A stretch of 14,498 bases of DNA from Acidobacteriota bacterium (GTDB taxonomy: Bacteria > Acidobacteriota > Blastocatellia > Pyrinomonadales > Pyrinomonadaceae), in contig QHXE01000382.1 of assembly GCA_003222835.1 (NCBI GenBank), forward strand, positions 1 through 14,498. The letters run 5' to 3'. Below the pieces are notes generated by a model. That model saw only the letters and a list, made by a program, of their open reading frames with translations, did not search any database and was not told the DNA's origin. A program made the position numbers and the translations under genes. Shown here piece after piece: positions 6,512-14,092 of the stretch; the stretch's first letter is position 1; every line of letters starts with the position of its first letter.

Positions 6512-8089
6512 ATGAAGACTTATTTCGCACTGTTTCTAATTGCGGCCAGCGCGTCTTTGATCCTGACGCCTCTATTGCGGCGTTTCTGCGAGCGTTATCG
6601 CCTGGTTGATGAACCGAAGGACAGCCGGCGCGTTCACCAGAAAGCCGTGCCGCGACTCGGCGGCGTGGCAATCTTCTTATCGATGCTGATTGCTTTATCG
6701 GTGCTGGCGCTGGTTAACAACGTATTGACCCGGGCGGTGCATTCCGACTTGAGAGGAATTGCTGTCTTGCTTGGCTGCGGTCTGTTGGTGTTGTTGCTCG
6801 GGATTTACGACGACTTGCGTGGGGCCAATGCGACGGTGAAGTTTGCTGCGCTCGCGGCCGTGACGGCTCTGTTCTATGCGTTGGGCGGGCGCATCGAGGG
6901 GCTTTCTATTCCTTTTATCGGCGGCGTTACTTTTCATCCGATTCTCGGATTCGTCTTGACGATGATCTGGGTGGTTGGAATCGCTAATGCCTTCAATTTG
7001 ATCGATGGCATCGATGGTCTGGCAGCCGGTTCAGCCCTCTTCTCTTCGTTAGTGCTGCTGACGGTTTCACTTGTTCAGGGTAAAACGATGGTCACCGTAG
7101 TCGCGCTGGCGTTGACTGGAGCGCTAGCCGGCTTTCTTCGTTACAACTTCAATCCGGCATCGATCTTTCTGGGCGACTCGGGATCGTTATTTATTGGCTT
7201 TGCACTGGCGGCGCTCTCGATTCAGGGATCGCAGAAGGCTTCGACTGCGGTGGCCGTTGCCATTCCTATCCTCGCCTGTGGACTGCCAGTCGTAGATGCC
7301 GGAGTCACCATTGCCCGCCGGTTCGTTAGTGGGAAGCCCATCTTCCAGGGTGATCGCGAGCACATTCACCATATGCTGCTGGCGCGGGGATGGTCGCAGC
7401 GTCGAGTCGCGTTGGTCTTGTATGGCGTGAGTGCGTTGTTTGGTTTGTCCGCGATGCTGTTCGTCAATAGCGGCAGCGGCCTCACGGCCGTAGTTCTTTT
7501 CGTCATCGGGGTTGCCGTGGTGCTGGCCATTGGCCATCTGCGTTATCACGAAGTCGACGAGTTGCGCGCCAGCTTCAAGCGAAATGTTGGTGAGCGGCGC
7601 GCGCGCGCGACCAACAACTTGCGTCTGCGCCGGGCGTGTCAATCTGTGGCGGCGGCCACGACGATCGATGAATTATTCACCGGCGTGCTCGAAATTCTGG
7701 AATTGGGTGAATTCGGCTCCGCGACCGTTCAATTCAGTTGCAACGGCCAAACAGCATTGAGTGAGCGAGTCCTGGCCGCGGGCAACGGCTCGATGCACAA
7801 CGTTACCCTCGATCAAGGCCGAATTAGCTGGTGGTGGAAATGCGACGACTACAAGCACGTCGACGTCGCCGGATCGTCCCGCTTCTGGACTATGCGATTG
7901 CCGCTGGGAAACCGGGAGAATCAGCTTGGCTACCTGGACTTATTTCGCTCTTTCGATGCCGGCCCGCTGCAATTCGATGTGAACTATCTGACCACCGTCT
8001 TCCAACCAGCAGTAACTCGGTCCGCAGAACGCATCTTCGAAAACGCTGCAGCATCAACGCCGAGACATCTCGCCGCCACCGCCAAATAG
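6512..8089 (+). CDS. Polyprenyl-phosphate HexNAc-1-phosphate transferase (WecA/MraY superfamily) with C-terminal extension
   Basis: A multi-spanning inner-membrane enzyme that starts glycan assembly by moving a HexNAc-1-P from UDP-HexNAc to undecaprenyl phosphate. It has about ten hydrophobic segments in residues 1-342. Catalytic and binding motifs: RRVHQKAVPRLGG (39-51), the Asp pair in GIYDDLRG (D100, D101), NAFNLIDGIDGLA (159-171), FLGDSGSLFIG (219-229) and the DREHIHHMLL motif (HIHH 284-287) of WecA/TagO-type members, as opposed to MraY. Family members usually end near 330-380 residues. Here a soluble tail of about 180 residues follows (345-525), with a helical linker and then an alpha/beta region from about 375 that faintly resembles a GAF-like fold (not certain). 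The ATG at 6512 is the natural start; a GAGG at 6491-6494 is too far upstream to count as a normal ribosome site. It supplies the lipid carrier for the glycosyltransferases of the locus. Confidence 0.93.
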   Translation: MKTYFALFLIAASASLILTPLLRRFCERYRLVDEPKDSRRVHQKAVPRLGGVAIFLSMLIALSVLALVNNVLTRAVHSDLRGIAVLLGCGLLVLLLGIYDDLRGANATVKFAALAAVTALFYALGGRIEGLSIPFIGGVTFHPILGFVLTMIWVVGIANAFNLIDGIDGLAAGSALFSSLVLLTVSLVQGKTMVTVVALALTGALAGFLRYNFNPASIFLGDSGSLFIGFALAALSIQGSQKASTAVAVAIPILACGLPVVDAGVTIARRFVSGKPIFQGDREHIHHMLLARGWSQRRVALVLYGVSALFGLSAMLFVNSGSGLTAVVLFVIGVAVVLAIGHLRYHEVDELRASFKRNVGERRARATNNLRLRRACQSVAAATTIDELFTGVLEILELGEFGSATVQFSCNGQTALSERVLAAGNGSMHNVTLDQGRISWWWKCDDYKHVDVAGSSRFWTMRLPLGNRENQLGYLDLFRSFDAGPLQFDVNYLTTVFQPAVTRSAERIFENAAASTPRHLAATAK

Positions 8090-8126
8090 CGCGCTGCGGC
8101 CAAGCCTCACGTCTTCCCGCCGAACT

Positions 8127-9653
8127 TTGGAAGCTTCATTCATTCAATCCGGGTCTGCCAAAAACCAGACACAGGCGAAGCAGCGCAGCCGCGCGGTGGG
8201 GCTGCTTGAAGGCGCAATCTTTCATGGTTTGATTGCAGCGATCATTTTCACCGCGATTCCTTACGGGACGGTCGATCCATGGTCGCAGGCTGTTTTCGAG
8301 TGCGCAGTCTTCTTACTCGGCTTGCTCTGGGTCATACATGGATTGCTCGAGGGTTCATGGCGCGTTGGGAATCTGCGGCTGGTAATTCCCATAGTTACGC
8401 TGGTTGGTCTCGCCATCTTACAGAGCTTCGCCTGGTCGCAAACAGATCAAGCCGGAACTAAAGTCCTCTGGTCCCTCAGCGCCGACCCTTTCGAGAGCCG
8501 AGTATTTGCGTTGAGGGCTGCCGCGTTGATTCTGGCCTGCGTACTCTTCATCCGCTTTACGATAAGCAAACAGAGATTGAGTTTCATGGTGCACGCGATC
8601 ATCACGCTGGCCATCGCCTGCGCACTGTTCGGAATTGCGCGCCAGGCGCTTCAGCATGGTGAAGGTTTTCTCCTGGCACGACTCAAACAGGGGAGTGGTT
8701 ATGCTCAGTTCATCAATAAGGATCATTTCTCTTACTTGATGGAGATGGCCTTTGGATTGACAGTGGGCGTCGCGTTTATGCGCTCTGGGCGGCCAGAACG
8801 AATTCCGTTATATCTCTCGGGATTGGTGGTGATATGGGCGGCTCTGGTGCTCTCGTTGTCTCGCGGGGGATTGCTGGCAATGAGCATTCAGATGATCTTT
8901 GCTGGATTCTTGTTTCTGAATTCGCGAAATCCAAGGCGAAGAGTTGGTGGGTATAGCGTTGCGGATCCGGTCGCATCCACCACCCCAAGCGGGCTGCCCG
9001 CTTGGGGACCCCGGTCCGCTCGCGGTTCTAATAGTCGCGAGCGCGTGACTGCGAACGAAGATCACCGGCTGAGGTGGTTTCGTTCGACGATCGCAAAAGC
9101 AATTATGATCGGAGTACTCCTAATAACCATCGTGGCCGGCGTGGCCTGGCTGGGCGGAGATCAGTTAGCCACCGGAGTCGAGACGGCCTCGATCGAGATG
9201 GCCCGGACGGACACGAGTGAATTGCATGAAGCCGCGCGGCGCCGCGACATCTGGCGTGCGAGTTGGCGAATGTTCGTGCGGCATCCAATTGTTGGTGCTG
9301 GTCTCGGAGGTTATTGGGCCGAGATGCCGAGTTTTCATGAAGGTTCGGGAGTGTTGACGCCACAGCAAGCGCACAACGATTATCTTGAAGTCCTGGCCAG
9401 CGGTGGTCTAATCGGGGCCGCGATTCTAATCTGGTTTGCCATTGTGCTCGTTAAGCAGACCCGGCTAAGCATTCGAGCGAGTGAAGGATTTCAGCGGGCG
9501 GTGTCGTTGGGAGCAATAGTCGGAGTGGCCGGCGTCGCCGTCCATAGCGTCGTCGATTTTGGTCTGCATGTTACCGTAAATGCGCTGGTGTTGATGGCCC
9601 TGCTGGCAATCTTAAGTTTGGAGCCGCTCGAAGAGTTAAGAATTGAAAATTGA
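8127..9653 (+). CDS. O-antigen ligase/polymerase family membrane protein (Wzy/WaaL-like)
   Basis: An inner-membrane protein of 508 residues with about ten or more hydrophobic segments. The large periplasmic loop near the C-terminal part contains RHPIVGAGLGGYW (385-397) and QAHNDYLEVLASGGLIGA (414-431), the signature of the Wzy_C/O-antigen ligase family, including the His at 416 and the G-x-G run. Such proteins polymerise Und-PP-linked repeats or transfer glycan to an acceptor; which one applies here cannot be told from sequence. A cytoplasmic-side loop (about residues 271-313) is a palindromic in-frame insert. Start: the TTG at 8127 is the longest option; a GTG at 8196 (in front of GLLEGAIFHGLIAA) would remove 23 polar residues and is equally plausible. 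No good Shine-Dalgarno is seen for either. The stop codon lies inside an AATTGAAAATTGA repeat. Confidence 0.9.
   Translation: MEASFIQSGSAKNQTQAKQRSRAVGLLEGAIFHGLIAAIIFTAIPYGTVDPWSQAVFECAVFLLGLLWVIHGLLEGSWRVGNLRLVIPIVTLVGLAILQSFAWSQTDQAGTKVLWSLSADPFESRVFALRAAALILACVLFIRFTISKQRLSFMVHAIITLAIACALFGIARQALQHGEGFLLARLKQGSGYAQFINKDHFSYLMEMAFGLTVGVAFMRSGRPERIPLYLSGLVVIWAALVLSLSRGGLLAMSIQMIFAGFLFLNSRNPRRRVGGYSVADPVASTTPSGLPAWGPRSARGSNSRERVTANEDHRLRWFRSTIAKAIMIGVLLITIVAGVAWLGGDQLATGVETASIEMARTDTSELHEAARRRDIWRASWRMFVRHPIVGAGLGGYWAEMPSFHEGSGVLTPQQAHNDYLEVLASGGLIGAAILIWFAIVLVKQTRLSIRASEGFQRAVSLGAIVGVAGVAVHSVVDFGLHVTVNALVLMALLAILSLEPLEELRIEN
8945..9043. repeat. Three consecutive palindromes inside the ligase gene
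   Basis: TGGTGG (8945-8950) pairs with CCACCA (8977-8982). CCCCAAGCGGG (8983-8993) pairs perfectly with CCCGCTTGGGG (8997-9007) around a 3-nt loop. CGCTCGCG (9017-9024) pairs perfectly with CGCGAGCG (9036-9043). Together they encode residues about 273-306 (including TTPSGLPAWGPRSARGSNSR), a polar stretch between two membrane segments, and keep the frame open. Confidence 0.78.
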
Positions 9654-9674
9654 AAATTGAAAAATGCAAATTGC
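9641..9674 (+). repeat. Single AT-rich word arm overlapping the ligase stop
   Basis: AATTGAAAATTGAAAATTGA followed by AAAATGCAAATTGC is the same word series as the arms of the repeat at 4781-4933. Here it occurs alone, without an inverted partner nearby. It supplies the last codons and the TGA stop of the ligase gene (ending RIEN). The rest of the short gap to 9718 shows nothing recognisable. Confidence 0.68.
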
Positions 9675-9718
9675 CCGGCACGTTCATTCGATGATCCAAC
9701 AGACCTGAATGGCTGAAG

Positions 9719-11563
9719 TTGAACAAGCCCAGACTTAATAAAGGCCCTTTGGTTTTATTCCTGTTGCTCGCGCTCACAGGCGCGACGCTTTTTGGTTTAC
9801 CGCAGGACATCGCTGGTGGCGCCAGCGCGCTGTTGGGGCAGGACATCATCGGGGGCGCCAACGTCGCTTTCAAACGACCTCCGCGCGTGCGCGACATTGC
9901 GGGCGGGGCCAGCACCTTGCTCGCCAAACGTCGCGTCGCGCGCAAGCCTCCCGAGCCAACCGAGATATCGCGCAATAGGCCACCGAGACCGCCGCAGCCG
10001 GGCCCGACCCCAACGCCAGAGACCACGCCGAAAGAACCTTCGAATGAAGAGAAGGCCGAAGTCTTCAACGAACAGGGCAATACGCTCTATGATACGGGCC
10101 AATATGCCAAAGCCGTCGAAGCCTACAAACAAGCACTGAGCTTCAAACCAAATGACGCGCTGACCTACAACAATCTCGGCGCCGCCTACTTCGCGCAGGG
10201 CCAGACTAAGGAGGCCATCGATGCTTTCCAGAAAGCGGTTAAGGCGAAGCCGGATGACGCCGAAAGCTATTTTAATCTCGGCATCGCTTACAACACGACG
10301 GAGCAATATGAGCAGGCCGCCACCGCTCTGAACCAGGCCATCAAGTATAGGGCTGATTGGCCTGAGGCATTAAGTGCGCTGGGAGACACGTATCTGAGTC
10401 TCAGCCGATATGATGAAGCGGCGCGCACCTACCAGGCGCTGCTGAAACTTCAGCCCGACAACACGAGTGCCTATAACAATCTGGCCTTTGCTTACGATCA
10501 GTTGTCGCGCCATGAAGATTCAATCGCCGCCCTGAAGAGAGATATTCAACTGAATCCGAAAGACGCCTTCGCCTACAACAATCTCGGCGCAGCGTCCTAT
10601 AAAGCCGGCAAGTACAAAGATGCGGTTGACGCCTTTACCCAATCGCTGCGTCTCAGGCCTGACGATGCCGAGACTTTGAACAATCTGGGCGCTGCGCAGT
10701 ATGCACTCGAAAGGTACGGCGATGCCACGCTTTCATTTCAGCAGGCGATTAAACTGCGGCCGAACTTTGCCGATGCGCAATACAATCTGGGCAATGCTTA
10801 TTTGATGTCGGCAAAGTTCAATGAAGCGGCCAATGCATACGATCGGGCGATTAGGAACAGGCCAAATTATGGCGAAGCGCAGAACAATCTCGGCATCGCG
10901 TTGACCAACCTCGCTCGCTATGCCGAAGCCGTTGCTGCTTTCAAAGAGGCTGCACGGCTGAAACCTGATTTAGCTGTGGTCCTCAACAACCTCGCGTTCG
11001 CCGAAGACAAGTTGGGCCACGAACCGGAAGCAATTGCCGCCTATCAGACGGCGATCAGACTTAATCCGAAATACCCTAAGGCGCTGAACGGACTCGGTTA
11101 CGTTTACGATAAGATCGGCAAGCCGAGTGACGCCATCGATCTGCTGAAAAGGGCGGTCGAAGCAAAGCCCGACTACGTCGCGGCGCACTTCAATTTGGGC
11201 AAGGCTTATTTTGATTCAGGGCATCCCGCGGAGGCGATCGAATCATTCAGACGGGCCACGCAACTAAGTCCTGACTACGAGCCGGCGTATGTAAGTTTGG
11301 GAACCGCGAGTTTTCGCGCCGGGCAATTCAGTGAAGCAGCGGATGCTTTCCGCAAGGCGACTACGCTGAACCCCTCTGACACGGAAGCGTTTTACGGATT
11401 GGGAAACGCCAGTTACAAAGCCGGGAAATATAAGGAAGCGCTGGCAGCCCTGAAAGAAGTTCTTAGAGTCAAGCCGAACTATGCACAGGCCCACTATAGT
11501 CTCGGCCTGGTTTATGCCGGCCTCAACGACAAAGATGGCGTGACGCGAGAGTTTGCGAGGTGA
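9719..11563 (+). CDS. Exported 14-repeat TPR protein with DIAGGA-repeat N-terminus
   Basis: A 614-residue protein. An N-terminal signal sequence or anchor is likely (NKPRLNKGPLVLFLLLALTGATLFG, about 2-26; no lipobox Cys). Next come three copies of a short motif: DIAGGASALLG (30-40), DIIGGANVAFK (42-52) and DIAGGASTLLA (59-69). A Pro-rich linker (about 77-108) leads to fourteen consecutive 34-residue TPRs from 113 to 588, with no insertion or deletion (476 = 14 x 34), plus a partial one. Typical repeat cores read YNNLGAAYFAQGQTKEAIDA. TPR solenoids bind proteins or peptides; in this setting it may organise the export or assembly machinery at the periplasmic face (inference). The TTG at 9719 is chosen because it begins the positively charged signal region; an ATG at 9710 is in another frame. 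Upstream gene spacing is 65 nt. Confidence 0.9.
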   Translation: MNKPRLNKGPLVLFLLLALTGATLFGLPQDIAGGASALLGQDIIGGANVAFKRPPRVRDIAGGASTLLAKRRVARKPPEPTEISRNRPPRPPQPGPTPTPETTPKEPSNEEKAEVFNEQGNTLYDTGQYAKAVEAYKQALSFKPNDALTYNNLGAAYFAQGQTKEAIDAFQKAVKAKPDDAESYFNLGIAYNTTEQYEQAATALNQAIKYRADWPEALSALGDTYLSLSRYDEAARTYQALLKLQPDNTSAYNNLAFAYDQLSRHEDSIAALKRDIQLNPKDAFAYNNLGAASYKAGKYKDAVDAFTQSLRLRPDDAETLNNLGAAQYALERYGDATLSFQQAIKLRPNFADAQYNLGNAYLMSAKFNEAANAYDRAIRNRPNYGEAQNNLGIALTNLARYAEAVAAFKEAARLKPDLAVVLNNLAFAEDKLGHEPEAIAAYQTAIRLNPKYPKALNGLGYVYDKIGKPSDAIDLLKRAVEAKPDYVAAHFNLGKAYFDSGHPAEAIESFRRATQLSPDYEPAYVSLGTASFRAGQFSEAADAFRKATTLNPSDTEAFYGLGNASYKAGKYKEALAALKEVLRVKPNYAQAHYSLGLVYAGLNDKDGVTREFAR

Positions 11564-11565
11564 CG

Positions 11566-11731
11566 CTCTCATTCTCACCCGGTTTCAACCGGGTGGTCCC
11601 GTCGTTCGCATTTGTCCTTCCCAACCGTTTCAACGGTTTTCCCCGCCGCCAGAATGGAAACCGTTGAAACGGTTCAGAGGTGTGATGACGGTTTGCCTAG
11701 CCACTCGGTTGAAACCGGGTGTGAATGAGAG
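11566..11731. repeat. Composite nested palindromic element B (166 bp)
   Basis: It starts two bases after the TPR gene's stop. Outer arms 11566-11596 and 11701-11731 are 31-bp inverted repeats with two mismatches, each containing the hairpin CCCGGTTTCAACCGGG or its variant. Inner arms 11623-11642 and 11656-11674 are inverted repeats (AACCGTTTCAACGGTT centre, one extra T on the left). The two spacers between outer and inner arms are both 26 nt. The layout and size match element A at 6302-6464. This element fills most of the non-coding stretch 11564-11885; after it, 11732-11795 shows nothing recognisable. Confidence 0.83.
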
Positions 11732-11795
11732 GCATTGACGACGCTGAGATTTGCCTTACCCACTTTTCCATGGCGCCCTACGCCCCATAAAGTCA

Positions 11796-11824
11796 TTGAC
11801 ACACTCATTCCGCGGAAGTAGACT
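11796..11824 (+). promoter_or_regulatory. Sigma-70-type promoter of the FecR-like gene
   Basis: TTGACA (11796-11801) is a perfect -35 box; TAGACT (11819-11824) matches the -10 consensus at four of six positions; the spacer is exactly 17 nt. Transcription would begin near 11831, giving a leader of about 55 nt that carries AAGGAG at 11871-11876, nine nt before the ATG at 11886. Confidence 0.66.
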
Positions 11825-11885
11825 TGCCCGCGGATTACCCCGCAAACGTCTGCATCCGTCAGCGAAGTCAAAGGAGTTGACTGCG

Positions 11886-12461
11886 ATGAATGTTCGAACC
11901 TGGAAGGCTCTGACAACCGTTGCCGCGGTGCTAGTTTTCTTGTTTGCGCAGGTCTCTTACTTGCACGCGGGCTCGCCGCAACGCGTAATCACCGCGCGGC
12001 TGACCACTAAGAACAATCAGCCAATTACGGTAAACGGAAACAGCACCGGCACCGGCAGCACGATTTTGACTGGGGCGACCATTGAAACACCAGACCAGGT
12101 GAGCGCGACGATTGATCTCGGCGATGCTGGAACCCTGGAACTCCAGCCGAACTCGAAAATTCAATTAGATTACGACATAAATGGAAACGTCCGGGTGAAG
12201 GTGATTCGCGGGTGCGCGGTGGTCAGAAAGAAGACCAACGTGCTTCCAGGTGAGATGGAGATCTACACTGACTCCGCTTCTGAGAAAACTGACAAGAAGC
12301 GGCGGCACATGGGGTTTTGCCTTCTGCCGAATGGCCAATTGTCTTCAATCAGCGCTGGTCTGAGTACCGCAGCCACGGCGGGAATCATCGCCGGAATTGG
12401 TGGCGGAATCGCGATTGGTGTCGGCTTAAGTCGCGGAGGTACCACATCGACTATGCGTTAA
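11886..12461 (+). CDS. Small exported FecR-like domain protein
   Basis: A 191-residue protein. A Sec-type signal peptide is clear (VRTWKALTTVAAVLVFLFAQ, with likely cleavage after YLHA at 28). The mature part (about 35-130) reads like a FecR-type beta domain: TGSTILTGATIETP, SATIDLGDAGTLELQPNSKI, then VRVKVIRGCAVVRK, the pattern of a threshold, sum and 'G-x-v-x-v' strand seen in that family. After a basic stretch (DKKRR, 136-140) comes a Gly-rich hydrophobic segment (about 163-182, GIIAGIGGGIAIGVG) that could span or associate with a membrane. Cys110 and Cys145 could pair. The frame is open further upstream (to 11751), but the ATG at 11886 has AAGGAG nine nt before it and starts the signal peptide. 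It has its own promoter and terminator, so it is probably a single-gene unit. Its specific role is unknown. Confidence 0.82.
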   Translation: MNVRTWKALTTVAAVLVFLFAQVSYLHAGSPQRVITARLTTKNNQPITVNGNSTGTGSTILTGATIETPDQVSATIDLGDAGTLELQPNSKIQLDYDINGNVRVKVIRGCAVVRKKTNVLPGEMEIYTDSASEKTDKKRRHMGFCLLPNGQLSSISAGLSTAATAGIIAGIGGGIAIGVGLSRGGTTSTMR

Positions 12462-12491
12462 TGCTTGCCGGCAACTTTCGGTTTCATGGAG

Positions 12492-12521
12492 CCAGCACTC
12501 TTTCAAGGAGCGCTGGTTTTT
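12492..12521 (+). terminator. Rho-independent terminator after the FecR-like gene
   Basis: CCAGCACTC (12492-12500) pairs with GAGCGCTGG (12508-12516), a nine-position stem with one mismatch and a 7-nt loop, followed at once by five T. It lies 30 nt after the stop at 12461, the normal place for an intrinsic terminator. Confidence 0.78.
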
Positions 12522-12654
12522 ACTTTGCGAGAATCCGCAGCCTGCGTCGAAAGCAGACTCTTCCCGAAAGCTGGCCAAGGCCCCAAGAGATGCAGGCGCA
12601 TGAAAACGCGGTTCCGGCGAGTTTCTCTTAAGCCTTGTCACTTGCCAAAAAGTT

Positions 12655-12680
12655 TTCTGTGTAATCTGCGTAATCTGTGG
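12655..12680 (+). repeat. GTAATCTGC-word repeat before the TPR/jelly-roll gene
   Basis: Two tandem 9-nt units (GTAATCTGC, GTAATCTGT) preceded by a degenerate one. The possible GTG start at 12677 lies in it. The remainder of the gap 12522-12654 holds no gene, promoter or structure that I can support. Confidence 0.45.
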
Positions 12681-12697
12681 AAGTCGATTTCTTTGCG

Positions 12698-13969
12698 GTG
12701 AAGCGTATCGTCATTGCAACGCTGGCCATCGTTCTATGCTGCTGGGCCATTTGGGAAGCAGCACGGACAGGCATCGCGCGCACTTTGGCTGAGCGAGCCG
12801 AGTTAACCGATGACATCAACTCGGCCGATCGAGCAATAAAGTTTGCGCCCAATGACGCTGAAGCTCATTTCGCTCGTGGGGAAGTGCTGCAAAGCAGCGA
12901 GGATTATGCAGAAGCATCGGTCGAGTTCGAGCGCGCCGTGCAGTTGCGCCCGCGCGATTATTTTCTCTGGCTCATGCTCGGGGTCACTCGTGACGCGAAT
13001 CAAGATCAGGAGGTCGCGTTGCGCGCTTTGCGACAAGCGGCGGTCCTGGCGCCGTCTTATGCGGCGCCGCGATGGCAACTCGGCAACCTGCTATTGCGAA
13101 TGGGCCAGTACGACGAGGCGTTTGCCGAATTGCGGCGGGCAGCGATCGGAAATCCTAAACTTTGGCCCAACGTCATCGACTTAGCTTGGGGTGTTTACGG
13201 TGGTGACGTTGACGCTGTTCTTAAGGTCATTCAGCCGCAATCCCAGGAAGCGCGTTTGTCGCTGGCGCTTTTTCTGGCCCGGCACAATCAGTCAGCCGCC
13301 GCTCTCAGGCAGTTTCGTCTGAGCGCGCTTACTGATAGTGCGAAGAACGAAAGCTTGCTGGACGAACTCTTAAAAGCGCGAGCCTTCAACGAAGCGTATG
13401 AAGTTTGGGGAAGGATTCACGGTCTTCCTTTGCGCACCCTTCCTGACGGTCGGGTTTCTGACACCTCTGCCGGGATTCGCGATGGTGGATTCGAAGAGCC
13501 GATTACGGTAGGACAGTCAGGATTCGGTTGGCAAATCACGCCGAACGTTGCGAACGTGACGATGTCTGTCGAGACGAATGAACGCCACGATGAATCGAGA
13601 AGTCTACGCATCGACTTTCGCGGTAACTCGATCCCAATGTCTCCTTTGCTCACTCAATTGGTGCTGGTTAAGCCACAGATACATTACCGTCTCAGCTTTG
13701 CCGCGCTCGCGAAAGATTTCGTTTCCGCCGCGGCCCCGACCGTAACGATCACCGATGCTTCCGACCAAAAGAACGCTGTTCTGGCTGAGTCAATGCCTCT
13801 TCGCCCAGATGTAGCCGGCTGGCGTGACTTCGCGATCGACTTCAACACGAGCGCCCAGACTCAAGCGATTTTCATAACGGTCGCCCGACAGAGTTGCGCC
13901 AGTGATCCATGTCCTGCGTTCGGCACGCTGTGGCTTGATTCGTTCTCACTCAAGTCGACAGGGCAATAG
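12698..13969 (+). CDS. Membrane-anchored TPR protein with C-terminal jelly-roll (CBM-like) domain
   Basis: About 423 residues. The N-terminus has charges and then one hydrophobic helix (KRIVIATLAIVLCCWAIWEA), an uncleaved anchor or signal. TPR-like repeats follow at roughly 52-155 (NDAEAHFARGEVLQSSEDYA; PSYAAPRWQLGNLLLRMGQY), then a degenerate helical region to about 245. From about 260 the sequence changes to beta type: IRDGGFEEP, GFGWQI, DESRSLRIDFRGNS, HYRLSFAALAKD, then GTLWLDSFSLK at the end, the order of elements in CBM4/9-like or galactose-binding-like jelly rolls. This suggests an envelope protein that may contact glycan (inference). Start: GTG at 12698 puts Lys-Arg directly before the helix; GTG at 12677 would add seven residues and lies in a repeat. 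Neither has a ribosome site. The family is not certain beyond the domains. Confidence 0.8.
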   Translation: MKRIVIATLAIVLCCWAIWEAARTGIARTLAERAELTDDINSADRAIKFAPNDAEAHFARGEVLQSSEDYAEASVEFERAVQLRPRDYFLWLMLGVTRDANQDQEVALRALRQAAVLAPSYAAPRWQLGNLLLRMGQYDEAFAELRRAAIGNPKLWPNVIDLAWGVYGGDVDAVLKVIQPQSQEARLSLALFLARHNQSAAALRQFRLSALTDSAKNESLLDELLKARAFNEAYEVWGRIHGLPLRTLPDGRVSDTSAGIRDGGFEEPITVGQSGFGWQITPNVANVTMSVETNERHDESRSLRIDFRGNSIPMSPLLTQLVLVKPQIHYRLSFAALAKDFVSAAAPTVTITDASDQKNAVLAESMPLRPDVAGWRDFAIDFNTSAQTQAIFITVARQSCASDPCPAFGTLWLDSFSLKSTGQ

Positions 13970-13992
13970 CTGCGCGCCTGACTTGAAAATCG

Positions 13993-14021
13993 TTGACGCA
14001 CTGGGGCGGCCATGGTACTTT
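13993..14021 (+). promoter_or_regulatory. Possible weak promoter before the PqqD-domain gene
   Basis: TTGACG (13993-13998), 17 nt, then TACTTT (14016-14021). The -35 fits well (five of six) but the -10 only at three of six positions. It lies in the 123-nt gap after the preceding gene. The spacing supports it; the -10 makes it tentative. Confidence 0.25.
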
Positions 14022-14092
14022 TGCCATTCTCTAACTATTAAAAATCCGCAAGCAGCACTGACCCCTTGCGACAGTTTTCGCTGGAGGCAAAC

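Noticed and set aside
9571..10080. 169-codon open frame on the minus strand with repeated LAPPAMS
   Set aside because: It is antisense to the DIAGGA repeats and Pro-rich linker of the TPR gene; its repeats simply mirror theirs. The sense frame has a signal sequence and TPRs.
11751..11885. N-terminal extension of the FecR-like gene from an upstream start
   Set aside because: It would place the promoter and Shine-Dalgarno inside the gene and bury the signal peptide; the ATG at 11886 is much better supported.
12465..12701. 78-codon plus-strand frame between the FecR-like and TPR/jelly-roll genes
   Set aside because: It reads through the terminator at 12492-12521, has no ribosome site and shows no domain.
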